A program made the position numbers and the translations under genes. Source: Butyricicoccus_A sp963620595 (lineage in GTDB: Bacteria; Bacillota; Clostridia; Oscillospirales; Butyricicoccaceae). From it: a stretch of 64,000 nt of DNA. The stretch is taken from positions 1 to 64,000 of the forward strand of contig CAVFAY010000008.1 in NCBI GenBank assembly GCA_963620595.1. The letters are read 5' to 3'. The notes beneath the pieces are model-generated. The model did no database searches and had not been told where the DNA came from. It worked only from the letters and a program-made list of their open reading frames with translations. Of this stretch, positions 1 through 8,993 are shown in pieces. Within the stretch, counting starts at the first letter, position 1. Each line of letters starts with the position of its first letter.

Positions 1-3000
1 TCGTTCCGGTCGTATTACCCTTCGTATCATACGCCAAGGACAGTTTTACATTGTCGTTGGTAACACTCGTGACATCATGGGTCGTAGAATTGTGTTCGTA
101 AGTATATGTTCCGTTTCCGTCTGTTTCTGACTGTAAATCAGACGTTCCTGCCGCATATACGCTGGTTAATGGGGTATTACCCTTCTGATTTACCGCAACC
201 AGATTGCCTTCTTTATCATATTTGTAAGTCTGTGCTGGTTCTTTTTTCAAAGCAATGCCGTCAAACCATGCCGCATTTGCATTTTTATTATACAAACCAT
301 GCACATATATACTCTTGATAATCTTGTTTTGCGATTTCGGAACAATAATACCGCTCAGATACTGCCAATCCGTAATATCTGGATTAAACGAGAACACATA
401 GACATCCTTCGTGCCATCTGTATAATTAACATCAGCATAAAATCCAAAGAATCGTGTTGTATTGCTCGTTGAGCTAACGTCCGGGACACTATTTGCTTTC
501 GCCCATCCCGACAGCACATAAGTATTATCCGAAGACTGATATACCGGAATTTCCTGCCAGAACTGCTGTGTACCAGACGGTGAACCGGTCAATTTTGTTG
601 CGTAAGAACCATCATGAACGTTGGTCTGATCCAGTTTTTTTACGCCGAAGTCTGTATCCCAAGTCCAATCATGCTCCATACTGCCGTCTTCTACCATATT
701 ATAAGACGAACACGCATCTGCTTCTTCTAACTGGAAATCATCTAATCGCGTTAATCCCTGCGTATTCTCTGCATAGATACCGCATCTGTACACACCAGCC
801 GAAGAAGTTGTAAATGTAACACTTAAACGTTCCCAGCCATCTTCAATTTCTACTGGAGTTCTATAATCAATACTCTTGCTCTTAGCAATTTCTCTGCCAC
901 TTGGGCTTACAATCTTTGCATATACATCTCCTGCCTTTGTGAGTGCATTGGTGCTGATATATCCAGAGAATGTGTAAGTCGTATTGCCCTTTAGCTGTAT
1001 TTGTTGGCTATAGCTTCCGATTCTTTCTTCGGATGAATCGCTGCTGTCACCCATCCAAATGTGGAACAATCGTGCACCAGTTCTTGCATTATCTGCATCA
1101 GATCGCACCGCACAGGACACGTTGGTACCATTATGTGTTTCCGACCAGTCTTCTGCCGAACCATCCTTTCCCTTTTCGCCACTTTGGTTTACTAAGAGAT
1201 TCATCGCCTGCTGGCCAATAGCAACATCTGCATTTACACGGTTATTGCTCTTACTATTACCATTGCTGGATGTATCGTTCGTTGTATATGCCGAGCTGTC
1301 TGCACCATACAATTTAGTCTCTGTTTTATCCAGTGAAATCGTATTTACAGTCCGTCCAGCATTATCAAATGTCGTATAAGAAATAATGTCATCATCAGTA
1401 TTCGCGGTTGCGTCTGCACCATAATCTCGGAATTTTTTCCGGTGCGTATCACCGTATCCGATGGACATTTTAGCACCAGTAATAATATTATCCTTGCTAT
1501 CCTTGCTGTATTCTGTTACGTATAGAACACCAAGTGCAGCCCACCCGTAATAGCTATATTGTACTCCATTTTTTCCTTCGCTATCATAAGCATCTATCAA
1601 ATATCCGCCAGCCTGATACTTATAATCAGCAGTCGTCCCATCCGGATGTTGAATCTGCGTCAGAAGCTTTGCGTTGGTTCCAGAAGCTGCCGCATAAGTA
1701 AAAGTAGTACTTCTACCTGCACGATCTGTTATACGCTGTAAGTAATTGTCTGCGCCATACGAAAGCGTAGCAATTCTGGTTATTCCAGAACCATTATTGA
1801 CTTGAACAATTCCAGTTACACGGTTTGTTGGTCTACTTGTTGAAGTTTCCGGCAATGGAGACCATGCTGTTGTACTACCATTATAGGAATTTCCATTGTA
1901 TTCCAGAAAGATTTTATTCTGATGAGAATCCTGAATTTTCGCCAAGTATCCGTTGATAAATACCTTTTGATTGCCCTTCTTGTCATACATCGTAGTGTAC
2001 TGATACCCGTTTGATGCAGTCCAAAAAGCTAACTCCAGATTCAATCCATCTTCATCTACATATTTTTTGTCAGTGTCGTTGTAATAGAAGTAGTGTTCAG
2101 TGCCATCTCCATCGCTATATATGTAATATTTTTTACTACCAATCGTAAACGGAACAACGGTTTCTTGAACACTTAAACGCCATCCGCTACCAATGTTCAT
2201 GTTGGTATAGCGATTGGTATGCATATTGGCATCTGTCGTGAAATTGGCGTAACTTACTGTGGAGTTATATACATGAGACAGGACGAAATCCATAACTGAT
2301 CCATTATTTGACAGATCATTCTTTATGAGTGTCAGCTGATTATTATAATCTCCGACATATGCTGTTCCTGCCTGGCCAACCGACTGCGATGTATTGGTAT
2401 AGTAATCCTCTATACCTCTTGTATCACGATATGTAATCTGAAGAATCGGATGGCCATCTTTAAATTTTCCGTTTGTATTGCTCTGGTCAATTGTTGCTTT
2501 GGCACATTTTTTATTATTTAACGTGCTTTCATCATAATTTACAAGTGCAAGGCTACTATAATTACTATCATTTGCCTTATATCTTTTCTTTACCAGTTCT
2601 GTAATGTCCCATCCTACATATTTTCCTGTAGTATCTTTGGATAAATACTGATAATCTGAAACTGTGTTGCTGATTGCAGGAAGATTTGACCATGTTTGTG
2701 TCTTCTTCCATGGTTTATCATTGGATGGAATTTCTTTAGCTGCAATGCATAGCGAACTTTGCCCAGTTGTGCTATAACCCAGCTGCGCATAATATATCTT
2801 TGCTTCTGCTACGACGCTACCTCTTGGCAAAGAAGGCAAGTTCTTAAACTGAATAATATGTCTATATAAATGATCGCCAGAACTGTCATATCCTAAGAAT
2901 CCATAACCATTATGATAAACGCTACCACCTTCAGCTGCATAGTAGTTAAAGATTTCAGTCTTTTCCATACCAGAACCAGTATTACTGGTATCCAGAGATG

Positions 3001-4225
3001 GATCAATGATTACTGGCAGTTCACGTTCTGTTGCATTAATCCAAGCTGCATCCGCAGTAATCGTAAGCGTATATTTCTTTTTATTTTTCTGAGTTAAAGA
3101 ATATGTAATACTATCTGACTGTTCACCATTGCTATCTTCCATATACATCGCAGGCATTTCATAAACCTGCTGATTTGTAGAAGAATCATACAGAACAATC
3201 GTATTATTTTCCTGCTTTATAGCGAGATTTTGTGCTTTAATTTCAAAAGAAAATTGATAGTTTTCTTTTGTCTGATTTACAATGATGTTTTCTTTTAAAT
3301 TACTGCCACTCGTTACGTACTGTAGATCAATACCATCCTGAATGTTTTTGTAGATAACAGATGATGAAATATTTTCAGCAACCATTTGTGAAGCTAAATC
3401 ACCTGTATTGTTATCTTCACTTGCTACGGATTCCATATTTTCAATCTCTACAGCTTTATTTTTGTTTTTCTTTTGTAAAGCTATAGATAGTTTATATTTT
3501 CCTTGATTGATACGAACAAGATTTTTTTGATTTGCATTTTTAGCAAACTTAAAGTTAACCTTTCCTGCTTCTGTCTTGTATCCATCAGTTTCTTCAACAT
3601 CATCAGAAGATTGACTTTGTACTGCTATCGAATCTTCATCACTATTTGTAGTTACTTCACCCTGTTCCTGTGTTACTTCGGTTAATTGTTCAACCTGACT
3701 TTGAACTGCAATCGAATCATCATTTTGGTTATCTTCAGGAACTTCGCTAGTATTCTGATCTTCGTTTTTCTTAACATCTTCCGCATTCTCACTCGGATCA
3801 GTTACTTCTCGTTCAGAAGATTGTACTTGCGTGTTTCCTGTAACTTCTTTATTTTCTGCTGCTTCTGCCGCCAGGCTAGCAGCCTCAGCTTCTGCACCAG
3901 TGTTTCCTTGTGCATCTTCAAATATTAGGCTATTATCAATCGGCTGCCATTCTCCATTTTCATCCTTATAATGTACATCCGATTCATATTCAACAGTAGA
4001 TACTGTTCCATCGCTCAGGCGAAAAGATTTTGTATATGCACTTCGTTGATCTTCCAATTCTCCAACGACTTCAATCGGAGTTTCTTCTTCATTGATTTCG
4101 AGAGTCGGAGTATATGTGGAAGCATTAACTTGATTTTCTACTGCCAATGCTTCCACAGGTAGACACTCCAACCCAATCAGCATTGCCATAAATAAAGCAA
4201 TACGCTGTATAACTGCCCTGTTCAT
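1..4225 (-). CDS. Large secreted DNRLRE / RHS-YD repeat surface protein (3' end outside window)
   Basis: About 1,408 N-terminal codons are visible and the frame stays open to the left edge, so the C-terminus is missing. The N-terminus has an export signal with a hydrophobic core (IALFMAMLIGLECL) and a likely cleavage after VEALA. An acidic linker with the repeat DSIAVQSQ seen twice follows (about residues 80-190). A DNRLRE-like module lies near 415-590 (YYAAEGG, then WDITELVKKRY), then an RHS-type core with YD-like motifs (YGADNYLQRITDRAGR). Two carbohydrate-binding-module-like beta domains sit near 1,015-1,130 and 1,175-1,320, and YD repeats (YDKEGNLVAVNQKGN) resume at the edge. Such proteins are wall-associated or WapA-like polymorphic toxins and adhesins, whose variable tip is C-terminal and not visible here. 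The start is ATG at 4225 behind GGTGG. Family assignment is confident; a toxin role is inference. Confidence 0.85.
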   Translation of the reverse strand, partial: MNRAVIQRIALFMAMLIGLECLPVEALAVENQVNASTYTPTLEINEEETPIEVVGELEDQRSAYTKSFRLSDGTVSTVEYESDVHYKDENGEWQPIDNSLIFEDAQGNTGAEAEAASLAAEAAENKEVTGNTQVQSSEREVTDPSENAEDVKKNEDQNTSEVPEDNQNDDSIAVQSQVEQLTEVTQEQGEVTTNSDEDSIAVQSQSSDDVEETDGYKTEAGKVNFKFAKNANQKNLVRINQGKYKLSIALQKKNKNKAVEIENMESVASEDNNTGDLASQMVAENISSSVIYKNIQDGIDLQYVTSGSNLKENIIVNQTKENYQFSFEIKAQNLAIKQENNTIVLYDSSTNQQVYEMPAMYMEDSNGEQSDSITYSLTQKNKKKYTLTITADAAWINATERELPVIIDPSLDTSNTGSGMEKTEIFNYYAAEGGSVYHNGYGFLGYDSSGDHLYRHIIQFKNLPSLPRGSVVAEAKIYYAQLGYSTTGQSSLCIAAKEIPSNDKPWKKTQTWSNLPAISNTVSDYQYLSKDTTGKYVGWDITELVKKRYKANDSNYSSLALVNYDESTLNNKKCAKATIDQSNTNGKFKDGHPILQITYRDTRGIEDYYTNTSQSVGQAGTAYVGDYNNQLTLIKNDLSNNGSVMDFVLSHVYNSTVSYANFTTDANMHTNRYTNMNIGSGWRLSVQETVVPFTIGSKKYYIYSDGDGTEHYFYYNDTDKKYVDEDGLNLELAFWTASNGYQYTTMYDKKGNQKVFINGYLAKIQDSHQNKIFLEYNGNSYNGSTTAWSPLPETSTSRPTNRVTGIVQVNNGSGITRIATLSYGADNYLQRITDRAGRSTTFTYAAASGTNAKLLTQIQHPDGTTADYKYQAGGYLIDAYDSEGKNGVQYSYYGWAALGVLYVTEYSKDSKDNIITGAKMSIGYGDTHRKKFRDYGADATANTDDDIISYTTFDNAGRTVNTISLDKTETKLYGADSSAYTTNDTSSNGNSKSNNRVNADVAIGQQAMNLLVNQSGEKGKDGSAEDWSETHNGTNVSCAVRSDADNARTGARLFHIWMGDSSDSSEERIGSYSQQIQLKGNTTYTFSGYISTNALTKAGDVYAKIVSPSGREIAKSKSIDYRTPVEIEDGWERLSVTFTTSSAGVYRCGIYAENTQGLTRLDDFQLEEADACSSYNMVEDGSMEHDWTWDTDFGVKKLDQTNVHDGSYATKLTGSPSGTQQFWQEIPVYQSSDNTYVLSGWAKANSVPDVSSTSNTTRFFGFYADVNYTDGTKDVYVFSFNPDITDWQYLSGIIVPKSQNKIIKSIYVHGLYNKNANAAWFDGIALKKEPAQTYKYDKEGNLVAVNQKGNTPLTSVYAAGTSDLQSETDGNGTYTYEHNSTTHDVTSVTNDNVKLSLAYDTKGNTTGT

Positions 4226-4307
4226 TTTTTCCACCTTCCATCTTTCTTTTTAATTTGCATTTTTACACTCTGACCAACGGATCTTCCGGTTCACCAAAGC
4301 AACATAT

Positions 4308-4337
4308 ATAATACACATAATCTTAACATTTTTGCAA
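4308..4337 (-). promoter_or_regulatory. Putative sigma-A promoter of the RHS surface protein gene
   Basis: On the minus strand TTGCAA (4337-4332) and TATTAT (4313-4308) are separated by 18 bases. The ATG at 4225 lies about 75 bases downstream of the predicted start point. Confidence 0.45.
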
Positions 4338-4440
4338 CAACTTTTTAACATTATCTTAATTTTCGTGAATCATATGCAAAAAACCACCTTTAATTTTGTA
4401 TAAAATGCGAATAATAAGGGCGCGTAAAATTATTTACAAC

Positions 4441-4486
4441 ATGACGAACTGCACCCCACTCGTATAAACAGGATGCAGTTCGTCAT
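4441..4486. repeat. Perfect 13-bp inverted repeat
   Basis: ATGACGAACTGCA (4441-4453) is repeated inverted at 4474-4486 with a 20-base spacer. It overlaps the last codons of the dinD remnant and may be its terminator, although no clean T-run follows on either strand. Confidence 0.5.
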
Positions 4487-4764
4487 TCTATATCTTCTTT
4501 TATTAGTTTTGAATCTAATTGTTTATATGCATCAGAACCCAGTTCAACCATTTTGCCAACGTCGGCAAAATGGTCTGAAAGTTCAATCTCACTGTTATTA
4601 CACGCTATTTTAGCTCTTTCAATCGTTTCTGAGAACCGTCTCCACTGAGATTATCCAAGCAATTCTTAAATCTCTCTAGCATACCAAAATTCCGTGCCAT
4701 CTTCCATGTAATGACAAACATCATCAAACAACTCTTGCAGTGCAAGCATTCTTGTCTTATCCAT
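4483..4764 (-). pseudogene. dinD: dinD (DNA-damage-inducible protein D) remnant
   Basis: The ATG at 4764 follows a GAAAGGA site and opens MDKTRMLALQELFDDV...EFWYAR, which resembles the start of DinD/Bro-N-like proteins. The frame then stops. In another frame the text resumes with WRRFSETIERAKIACNNSEI and DHFADVGKMVELGSDA, both typical of DinD, and ends at a TGA at 4483. At least two frameshifts and a stop are needed, and the C-terminal half is absent. The gene is dead and marks the left part of the accessory zone. The family call rests on memory of DinD motifs, so it is good but not certain. Confidence 0.65.
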
Positions 4765-5100
4765 TTATTTTTCCTTTCTATCTTTTGCATGAATTACACT
4801 TTTAATCTGCTGACATATCTATTTTCTCAAAAAAGCATTGGAATAAAAAACGTGATATAATAGATATACTAAAAGAAAAAAGAAGACACCTATGAAAAAA
4901 CAAGGAAAAAGAGAAACGAACCTGTTTCGACTTAAAAAACTTTAAAAGAACTTCTTGAAACAGAAAAAAGAATTCTGGTAGAAGGGGCATTTGAAGCCAT
5001 GAATGGTGGTCAAGCCTTATCTCCAGCATGGAAACATAATATTGGAGATCGCGTCAACTTTGATGAATATTCAGACGGAGATGACAAAAAAATCTCCGTC
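4765..5100. other. Gap with decayed coding debris left of the IS605 element
   Basis: A promoter-like region and a short ORF start (MKKQGKRETNLFRLKKL, then stop, from 4892 on the plus strand) are followed by a second open stretch, ELLETEKRILVEGAFEAMNG, and a run to the IS boundary. No intact gene is present. A 9-bp inverted repeat GACGGAGAT/ATCTCCGTC (5074-5082, 5092-5100) directly abuts the left end of the IS element. Confidence 0.5.
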
Positions 5101-5174
5101 GCAAGCCCACTCCGTAAGGGGGGTTAGGCGGTTTACTAATTGATTTTGTTTCACAAAAATGATGTAATTGAAAC

Positions 5175-5572
5175 ATGAATAAACAATACAGACGAACATC
5201 AACAACTGTATCCATGCTAAATTATCATTTTGTGTTTTGTCCACGTTATCGGAGAAAAATATTTTAATCGATGGTATGGAGTCCCGATTTAAAGAACTTG
5301 CACACCAAATATGTGAACAAAACAACATTGATATATTGGCTTTAGAATGCCACATTGATCATGTACATATTTTTGTAAGTGCCCCGCCAAAGTTAAGCCT
5401 TGCCGATATTATGCGCATTATTAAAACAAACACCGCCAGAAAATTGCTTAATGAGTTCTCGTATACATTGAGAAGTCCAACGTTGTGGACGCGCTCTTAT
5501 TTTGTCAGCACTGCTGGCGATGTGTCCGCACAGACTATACAAAGATATGTAAATTCTCAGAAAACTAGATGA
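5175..5572 (+). pseudogene. tnpA: IS605 TnpA Y1 (HUH) transposase, frameshifted
   Basis: The ATG at 5175 starts MNKQYRRTSTTVSMLNYHFV and reads CPRYRRKIF, then stops. A one-base deletion in the run of T bases at about 5260 moves the rest to the next frame, ILIDGMESRFKELAHQ, which stays open to 5572. The HUH motif is HVH within CHIDHVHIFV, and the catalytic Tyr is probably in IQRYVNSQ. Size (about 130 codons) and motifs fit the TnpA single-strand transposase that cuts and rejoins the element ends. The frameshift falls early, so the protein is almost certainly inactive. Confidence 0.85.
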
Positions 5573-5588
5573 TTGGAGGTCTATTGCA

Positions 5589-7115
5589 ATGGCAAAACGC
5601 AATCCTAAACCGTGCTTTGTGCTTACACTGCCATTGCAGTGTGAACCATGGCAACGAGATCGACTGGATACCATATTCCAAGTTGCCAACGACATAAAAA
5701 CCAAGTTGATTGCCTATGAACGCAAGCAATGCAACATCCTAACCGCTCGCAAGGACTATCGCAGACTGCAAAGACAATTTGCCAATGCGTATGCTGCTCA
5801 AGAAGAGCTGGAAAATCGTATCAAAAAACTTACCAAACAGTGTAAAGAAGCCGGTCGAAAGAACAAACCTGAAATCCGAAAGCAGCTGAACACAGCGAAC
5901 AAGGATATGATGCAGGTTGAAGATCTCATCGATCATCTCGGTGCGCAGCGTACAGCCTTACTTATTGATGCCGGATTTTCCAAAGATCTATTTGAAGCAC
6001 AGATTGTCAAATACCGCAGTCACTACAAGGCAAAAGGCAGGAGTTCCAGTTTAGTTAATTCTCACATTGCACAGAAAATTGCAAATTCTGTTTGGAGATC
6101 TTTTGAATCGTTCTTCTATAAAAACGGTAAGGAAGTTCACTTTTCCAAGTGGTCGGAGTTTACGACAATCTCAGCGAAAAGTGTAAAATCCGGTATTATG
6201 TATCGTGGGAATGGGACTATACAAATCCACAATATGATTTTAAAAGCTTCTATCGACAAGAAAGACCGTTATGGCTATCAACAGGAAGCATTAAAGCGTA
6301 AAGTGCGGTTTTGCTCTATCTCCCGCAGGTGGTATGCCAACGGCTGGAAATATTTTCTCAAGTTGACATTAGATGGTAAGCCACCGGCAAAGATTGACCC
6401 TGACACGGGGACTCCTCTTCATGCAATAGGGCGTGGCCGTGTTGGTCACGACATCGGTACACAAACGCTTGCAAGCTGCAGTGAAACGAACGTTCGGTTT
6501 GTAGAACTTGCGGACAAGGTAAAGCCTATTGATCGGCAGCTCCGCAGAATCAACCGTGCTATGGATCGTTCTCGGAGAGCTACTAACCCACAGATGTTTA
6601 ATGCTAAAGGCACTCCTGTTTCAATAGATCAGCTACCAAGTGAGTGTTTAACACCTCGAAATACCCGCTGCTGGAAGAAAAGTAAACGGTACCTCCGGCT
6701 GGAAGGAATCCGGCGTGAGTTGTATCGCAAACAACGGGAACTTCGGGAACAGCAGCACCATGAACTTGCCAACAAGCTACTCGCCTTCGGTGATACACAT
6801 TTTATTGAGGAAATGAGATTTCGATCTCTTGCAAAGAAGTCTAAAGAGGACAAGGTTAACTCTAAAGGCAAGCGCCGCAGCAAAAAGAGATTTGGAAAAT
6901 CTATATCCAATAAAGCACCGGCTTCCTTTGTGACTATCCTTAAACATAAAGTTGAGACGTTGGGTGGTACATTTATTAAAGTTGAAACCGCACGCATGAA
7001 AGCGAGTCAATTCAACCACATCACAGAGACCTACACTAAAAAGAACTTATCTCAGCGATGGAATACTATGCCGGATGGCAAGCATATCCAACGAGATTTA
7101 TACTCAGCTTTCTGA
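5589..7115 (+). CDS. tnpB: TnpB RNA-guided nuclease (IS605 OrfB), zinc-finger-less type, C-terminus frameshifted
   Basis: The 508-residue frame starts at ATG 5589, behind TGGAGG and 16 bases after tnpA. RuvC-I is seen in VGHDIGTQTLA (catalytic Asp), RuvC-II in FIEEMRF (Glu), and RuvC-III probably in QRDLYSAF (Asp) at the very end. The CxxC zinc ribbon usually found between RuvC-II and III is absent; SQFNHITETYTKKNLSQRW occupies that place. The N-terminal 130 residues are a basic, coiled-coil-rich region. After SAF a stop appears, but a one-base deletion there explains it: the other frame continues LIMNVNDTYDQADVSRCNE to 7264. The three RuvC acids remain in the 508-residue product, so activity is possible but unproven. 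TnpB cuts DNA guided by the right-end RNA. Confidence 0.85.
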   Translation: MAKRNPKPCFVLTLPLQCEPWQRDRLDTIFQVANDIKTKLIAYERKQCNILTARKDYRRLQRQFANAYAAQEELENRIKKLTKQCKEAGRKNKPEIRKQLNTANKDMMQVEDLIDHLGAQRTALLIDAGFSKDLFEAQIVKYRSHYKAKGRSSSLVNSHIAQKIANSVWRSFESFFYKNGKEVHFSKWSEFTTISAKSVKSGIMYRGNGTIQIHNMILKASIDKKDRYGYQQEALKRKVRFCSISRRWYANGWKYFLKLTLDGKPPAKIDPDTGTPLHAIGRGRVGHDIGTQTLASCSETNVRFVELADKVKPIDRQLRRINRAMDRSRRATNPQMFNAKGTPVSIDQLPSECLTPRNTRCWKKSKRYLRLEGIRRELYRKQRELREQQHHELANKLLAFGDTHFIEEMRFRSLAKKSKEDKVNSKGKRRSKKRFGKSISNKAPASFVTILKHKVETLGGTFIKVETARMKASQFNHITETYTKKNLSQRWNTMPDGKHIQRDLYSAF

Positions 7116-7264
7116 TTATGAATGTTAATGATACCTACGATCAAGCAGATGTTTCACGATGTAATGAAACATACCCTATATTTATTGAACTCCATGATAT
7201 GGAAATTGAACGTTTAAAACACATCTTGATGCCTACCAGCGCAGGCGTAAAATACGCTGAATGA

Positions 7265-7506
7265 TCCAACAAAGATTTATTTAATAGGTAGAGGCTCCCG
7301 CCTGCCGTGGCGTTAATTAAGAGGCCGCTCTTATTGCCACAATAAGTCCAAAGGGATTGCATGTTCCCAGCAGGGATCTCAAAGGTAAATTTTCCAGTTT
7401 TCCTTTGCAGCTGAAACGTATAGCACATGCACAAGCTCTGTTTTTTTGAGAAAGAAAAAGAGCTGTACCTTTGGAATCCCACTCCGTGAGGGGTGGGAGG
7501 AGTCAA
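7265..7506 (+). ncRNA. Probable omega-RNA (reRNA) scaffold of tnpB at the IS605 right end
   Basis: The 240 bases between the tnpB tail and the right-end hairpin encode no protein and hold several foldable segments: GCTCCCGCCTGCCGTGG, GAGGCCGCTCTTATTGCC, the AAAAAGAGCTG area and the terminal 8-bp hairpin at 7478-7497. In this family the RNA covers the 3' end of tnpB and the right end, and the sequence past the element boundary (from 7507, TATGCTGAAGTAATTGAT) is the guide. Extent and activity are inferred from the known architecture. Confidence 0.6.
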
Positions 7507-7825
7507 TATGCTGAAGTAATTGATAGTTTCTATAACGAAAAAATTTATTATTTGCGATGCGTAGCATTTTTATGGATGAAAGCCATCTCAAATACGTGGA
7601 AAATCTATTAAAATACAAATTTTATAGATAATATTCTTATCCTGTAAAGAACAACCACTTTACAAGGCAAACAAAGGGCAATCATATAAAAGAACATTTC
7701 TTTTGGTTTGATTTTGATAATCCCTTTGCTATTTCGGAATTAAATTCCTAATTTTTTCAAGATGTCCTTGCCTATTTCCTATCTCAATAATCCGTATTTA
7801 TTGAGATAGGATAGATTTTTAATTA
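7507..7825. other. Gap right of IS605: coding debris and a hairpin
   Basis: An open stretch (AEVIDSFYNEKIYYLRCVAF) begins directly at the IS boundary and stops near 7608, so the element may have landed in a gene. A 13-bp inverted repeat, CCTATCTCAATAA/TTATTGAGATAGG, lies at about 7780-7810 and is followed by ATAGATTTTTAATT. It probably terminates transcription ahead of the next cassette. No intact gene was seen. Confidence 0.5.
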
Positions 7826-7875
7826 AACACTTACACATATTTTGTTATGAATTATTAAATAGGAGGACACAAATT
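7826..7875 (+). promoter_or_regulatory. Cassette leader, copy 1
   Basis: Sequence of the form CACATATTTTG, TTATGAATTATTAAATAGGAGG precedes the TPR gene. The same pattern precedes the genes at 11071 and 11590. No good sigma-A -35/-10 pair was seen, so the leader may contain an unusual promoter or act on translation. Confidence 0.5.
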
Positions 7876-8676
7876 ATGATGAACGAAAACGCAAAGGTGA
7901 AGAAAGTTCGTAGTCTGAGCGAAATCTTAGCTGATGCCAAGGCCACAGAGGCTTGGGTACAGCAGATGAACCAGCAAATAGATGAAAAGCTGGAACAGCA
8001 CGTGCAGGATTTGCTGGTTAGAATCAAGATTCTGAAAACGAAGGTTCATGATCCAAACAGGTTTGACAAAATCAAACAGACCTTCGAAGAGGCTGTTAAG
8101 TTGGAAAAGAGCAACGATCTGAAAAGAATCGCCATGCAGGAGTATGTATCGTACTTAGAGGAACAGGGCGACTGCGAAACCGCCATTCCATTGGCGGAGA
8201 GATTTTTTGCTTATATCGAACTGAATGGAGATAAAAGTCAGATTGCAGATGCAGCTGAAATGTTGGGTCGATTGTATTATGTAGCAGAAAATTCCTCAAA
8301 GCAGGCACAACAGAAATTTATTCAAGCGAAGGAGATTTATGAACAACTTGTGACCGAAAATCCATCAGTCGGCTATCAAGCAAAGTTGGCAAGAATTTGC
8401 TACGATTTAAGCACTTTGTATGCAGATAGTTACCATCTGGACTTTGCAAAGCAAGAGCTTCTCCGAGCAAAGAGAATTTATGAACAGTTGGTGGCAGAAG
8501 ATCAATCAACCTATTTGATAGATCTGTCAAAAGTCTGCCACTGTTTAGGTATCGTGTATACATGCACGAACCGCCCAAAATTGGCAGATGAAGAATTTCG
8601 CAGATCAGGGGAACTCTTTGAACAGGACAAGATCCAAAATCCATCGGTTTATCCATTAGACGAAGAAGATCTGTAA
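7876..8676 (+). CDS. TPR-repeat protein in an accessory cassette
   Basis: This 266-residue soluble protein starts at ATG ATG (7876) behind AGGAGG. A charged helical N-terminus (about 1-75, with DAKATEAWVQQMNQQIDEKLEQ) leads to at least four helix pairs with tetratricopeptide spacing: AMQEYVSYLEEQGDCETAIP, AAEMLGRLYYVAENSSKQAQ, ARICYDLSTLYADSYHLDFA, and KVCHCLGIVYTCTNRPKLA. The phrases AKEIYEQLVTENPS and AKRIYEQLVAEDQS show an internal duplication. There is no signal peptide, membrane segment or catalytic motif. TPR arrays bind other proteins; the partner is unknown. The gene stands alone between a conserved leader and a strong terminator, in a zone of mobile elements, so it is probably acquired. 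Confidence 0.75.
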   Translation: MMNENAKVKKVRSLSEILADAKATEAWVQQMNQQIDEKLEQHVQDLLVRIKILKTKVHDPNRFDKIKQTFEEAVKLEKSNDLKRIAMQEYVSYLEEQGDCETAIPLAERFFAYIELNGDKSQIADAAEMLGRLYYVAENSSKQAQQKFIQAKEIYEQLVTENPSVGYQAKLARICYDLSTLYADSYHLDFAKQELLRAKRIYEQLVAEDQSTYLIDLSKVCHCLGIVYTCTNRPKLADEEFRRSGELFEQDKIQNPSVYPLDEEDL

Positions 8677-8717
8677 AAACAGATAATTCAGATGCGTGTA
8701 TTCATTATTTAAAGGAA

Positions 8718-8750
8718 GAACTCAAACATTAATTGTTTGGGTTCTTTTTT
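8718..8750 (+). terminator. Rho-independent terminator, cassette copy 1
   Basis: GAACTCAAACA and TGTTTGGGTTC form an 11-bp stem around a TTAAT loop, followed by TTTTTT. The stem sequence resembles the terminators at 11473 and 12176. Confidence 0.85.
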
Positions 8751-8772
8751 GTTGGCGCCGAATAGGCATGAT

Positions 8773-8948
8773 AAAAACCACTCGTTAAACGAGTGGTAGG
8801 TAAAAAATCTTAAAGAAAAGTCGAAACCTCCTGTGCTATACTGGAAGAGGTCTGGCAACCACAACAGAAAGCAAAGGAGGTTTCGTCGTTATGAACGATG
8901 TGAATAGTTTATCACATTCTAAATGGAGATGCAAATATCATATGATTA
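8773..8948 (+). mobile_element. IS200-type element, left end and start of tnpA only
   Basis: The hairpin ACCACTCGTT-A-AACGAGTGGT (about 8775-8797) is a typical IS200 left-end structure. After about 80 bases comes AAAGGAGG and an ATG at 8891 that reads MNDVNSLSHSKWRCKYH, the N-terminus of IS200-type TnpA (usually continuing IVFAPKYRR). Identity breaks at about 8946, where foreign DNA with the serine recombinase begins. A matching right-end hairpin lies at 10773-10809. Confidence 0.75.
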
Positions 8949-8993
8949 GCGCCTATTAGGAAAACACACTGTCAAAGGGGTTTGTAGCGGGGG

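Larger units (their letters stand above)
5101..7506 (+). mobile_element. IS200/IS605-family insertion sequence with tnpA and tnpB
   Basis: Both ends carry the subterminal hairpins expected for this family. The left one is CCCACTCCGTAAGGGGGG at about 5106-5123. The right one is CCCACTCCGTGAGGGGTGGG at 7478-7497, followed by GAGTCAA at 7500-7506. Between them lie tnpA, tnpB and a 240-base right-end tail. These elements move as single strands by the HUH transposase TnpA, without target duplication or terminal inverted repeats, so exact borders are inferred from the hairpins. Both genes carry frameshifts, so this copy cannot mobilise itself. Confidence 0.8.

Noticed and set aside
7278..7500. Protein on the minus strand at the IS605 right end
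   Set aside because: The open frame there (MTPPTPHGVGF...) is typical of the shadow of an IS605 right end and RNA scaffold.
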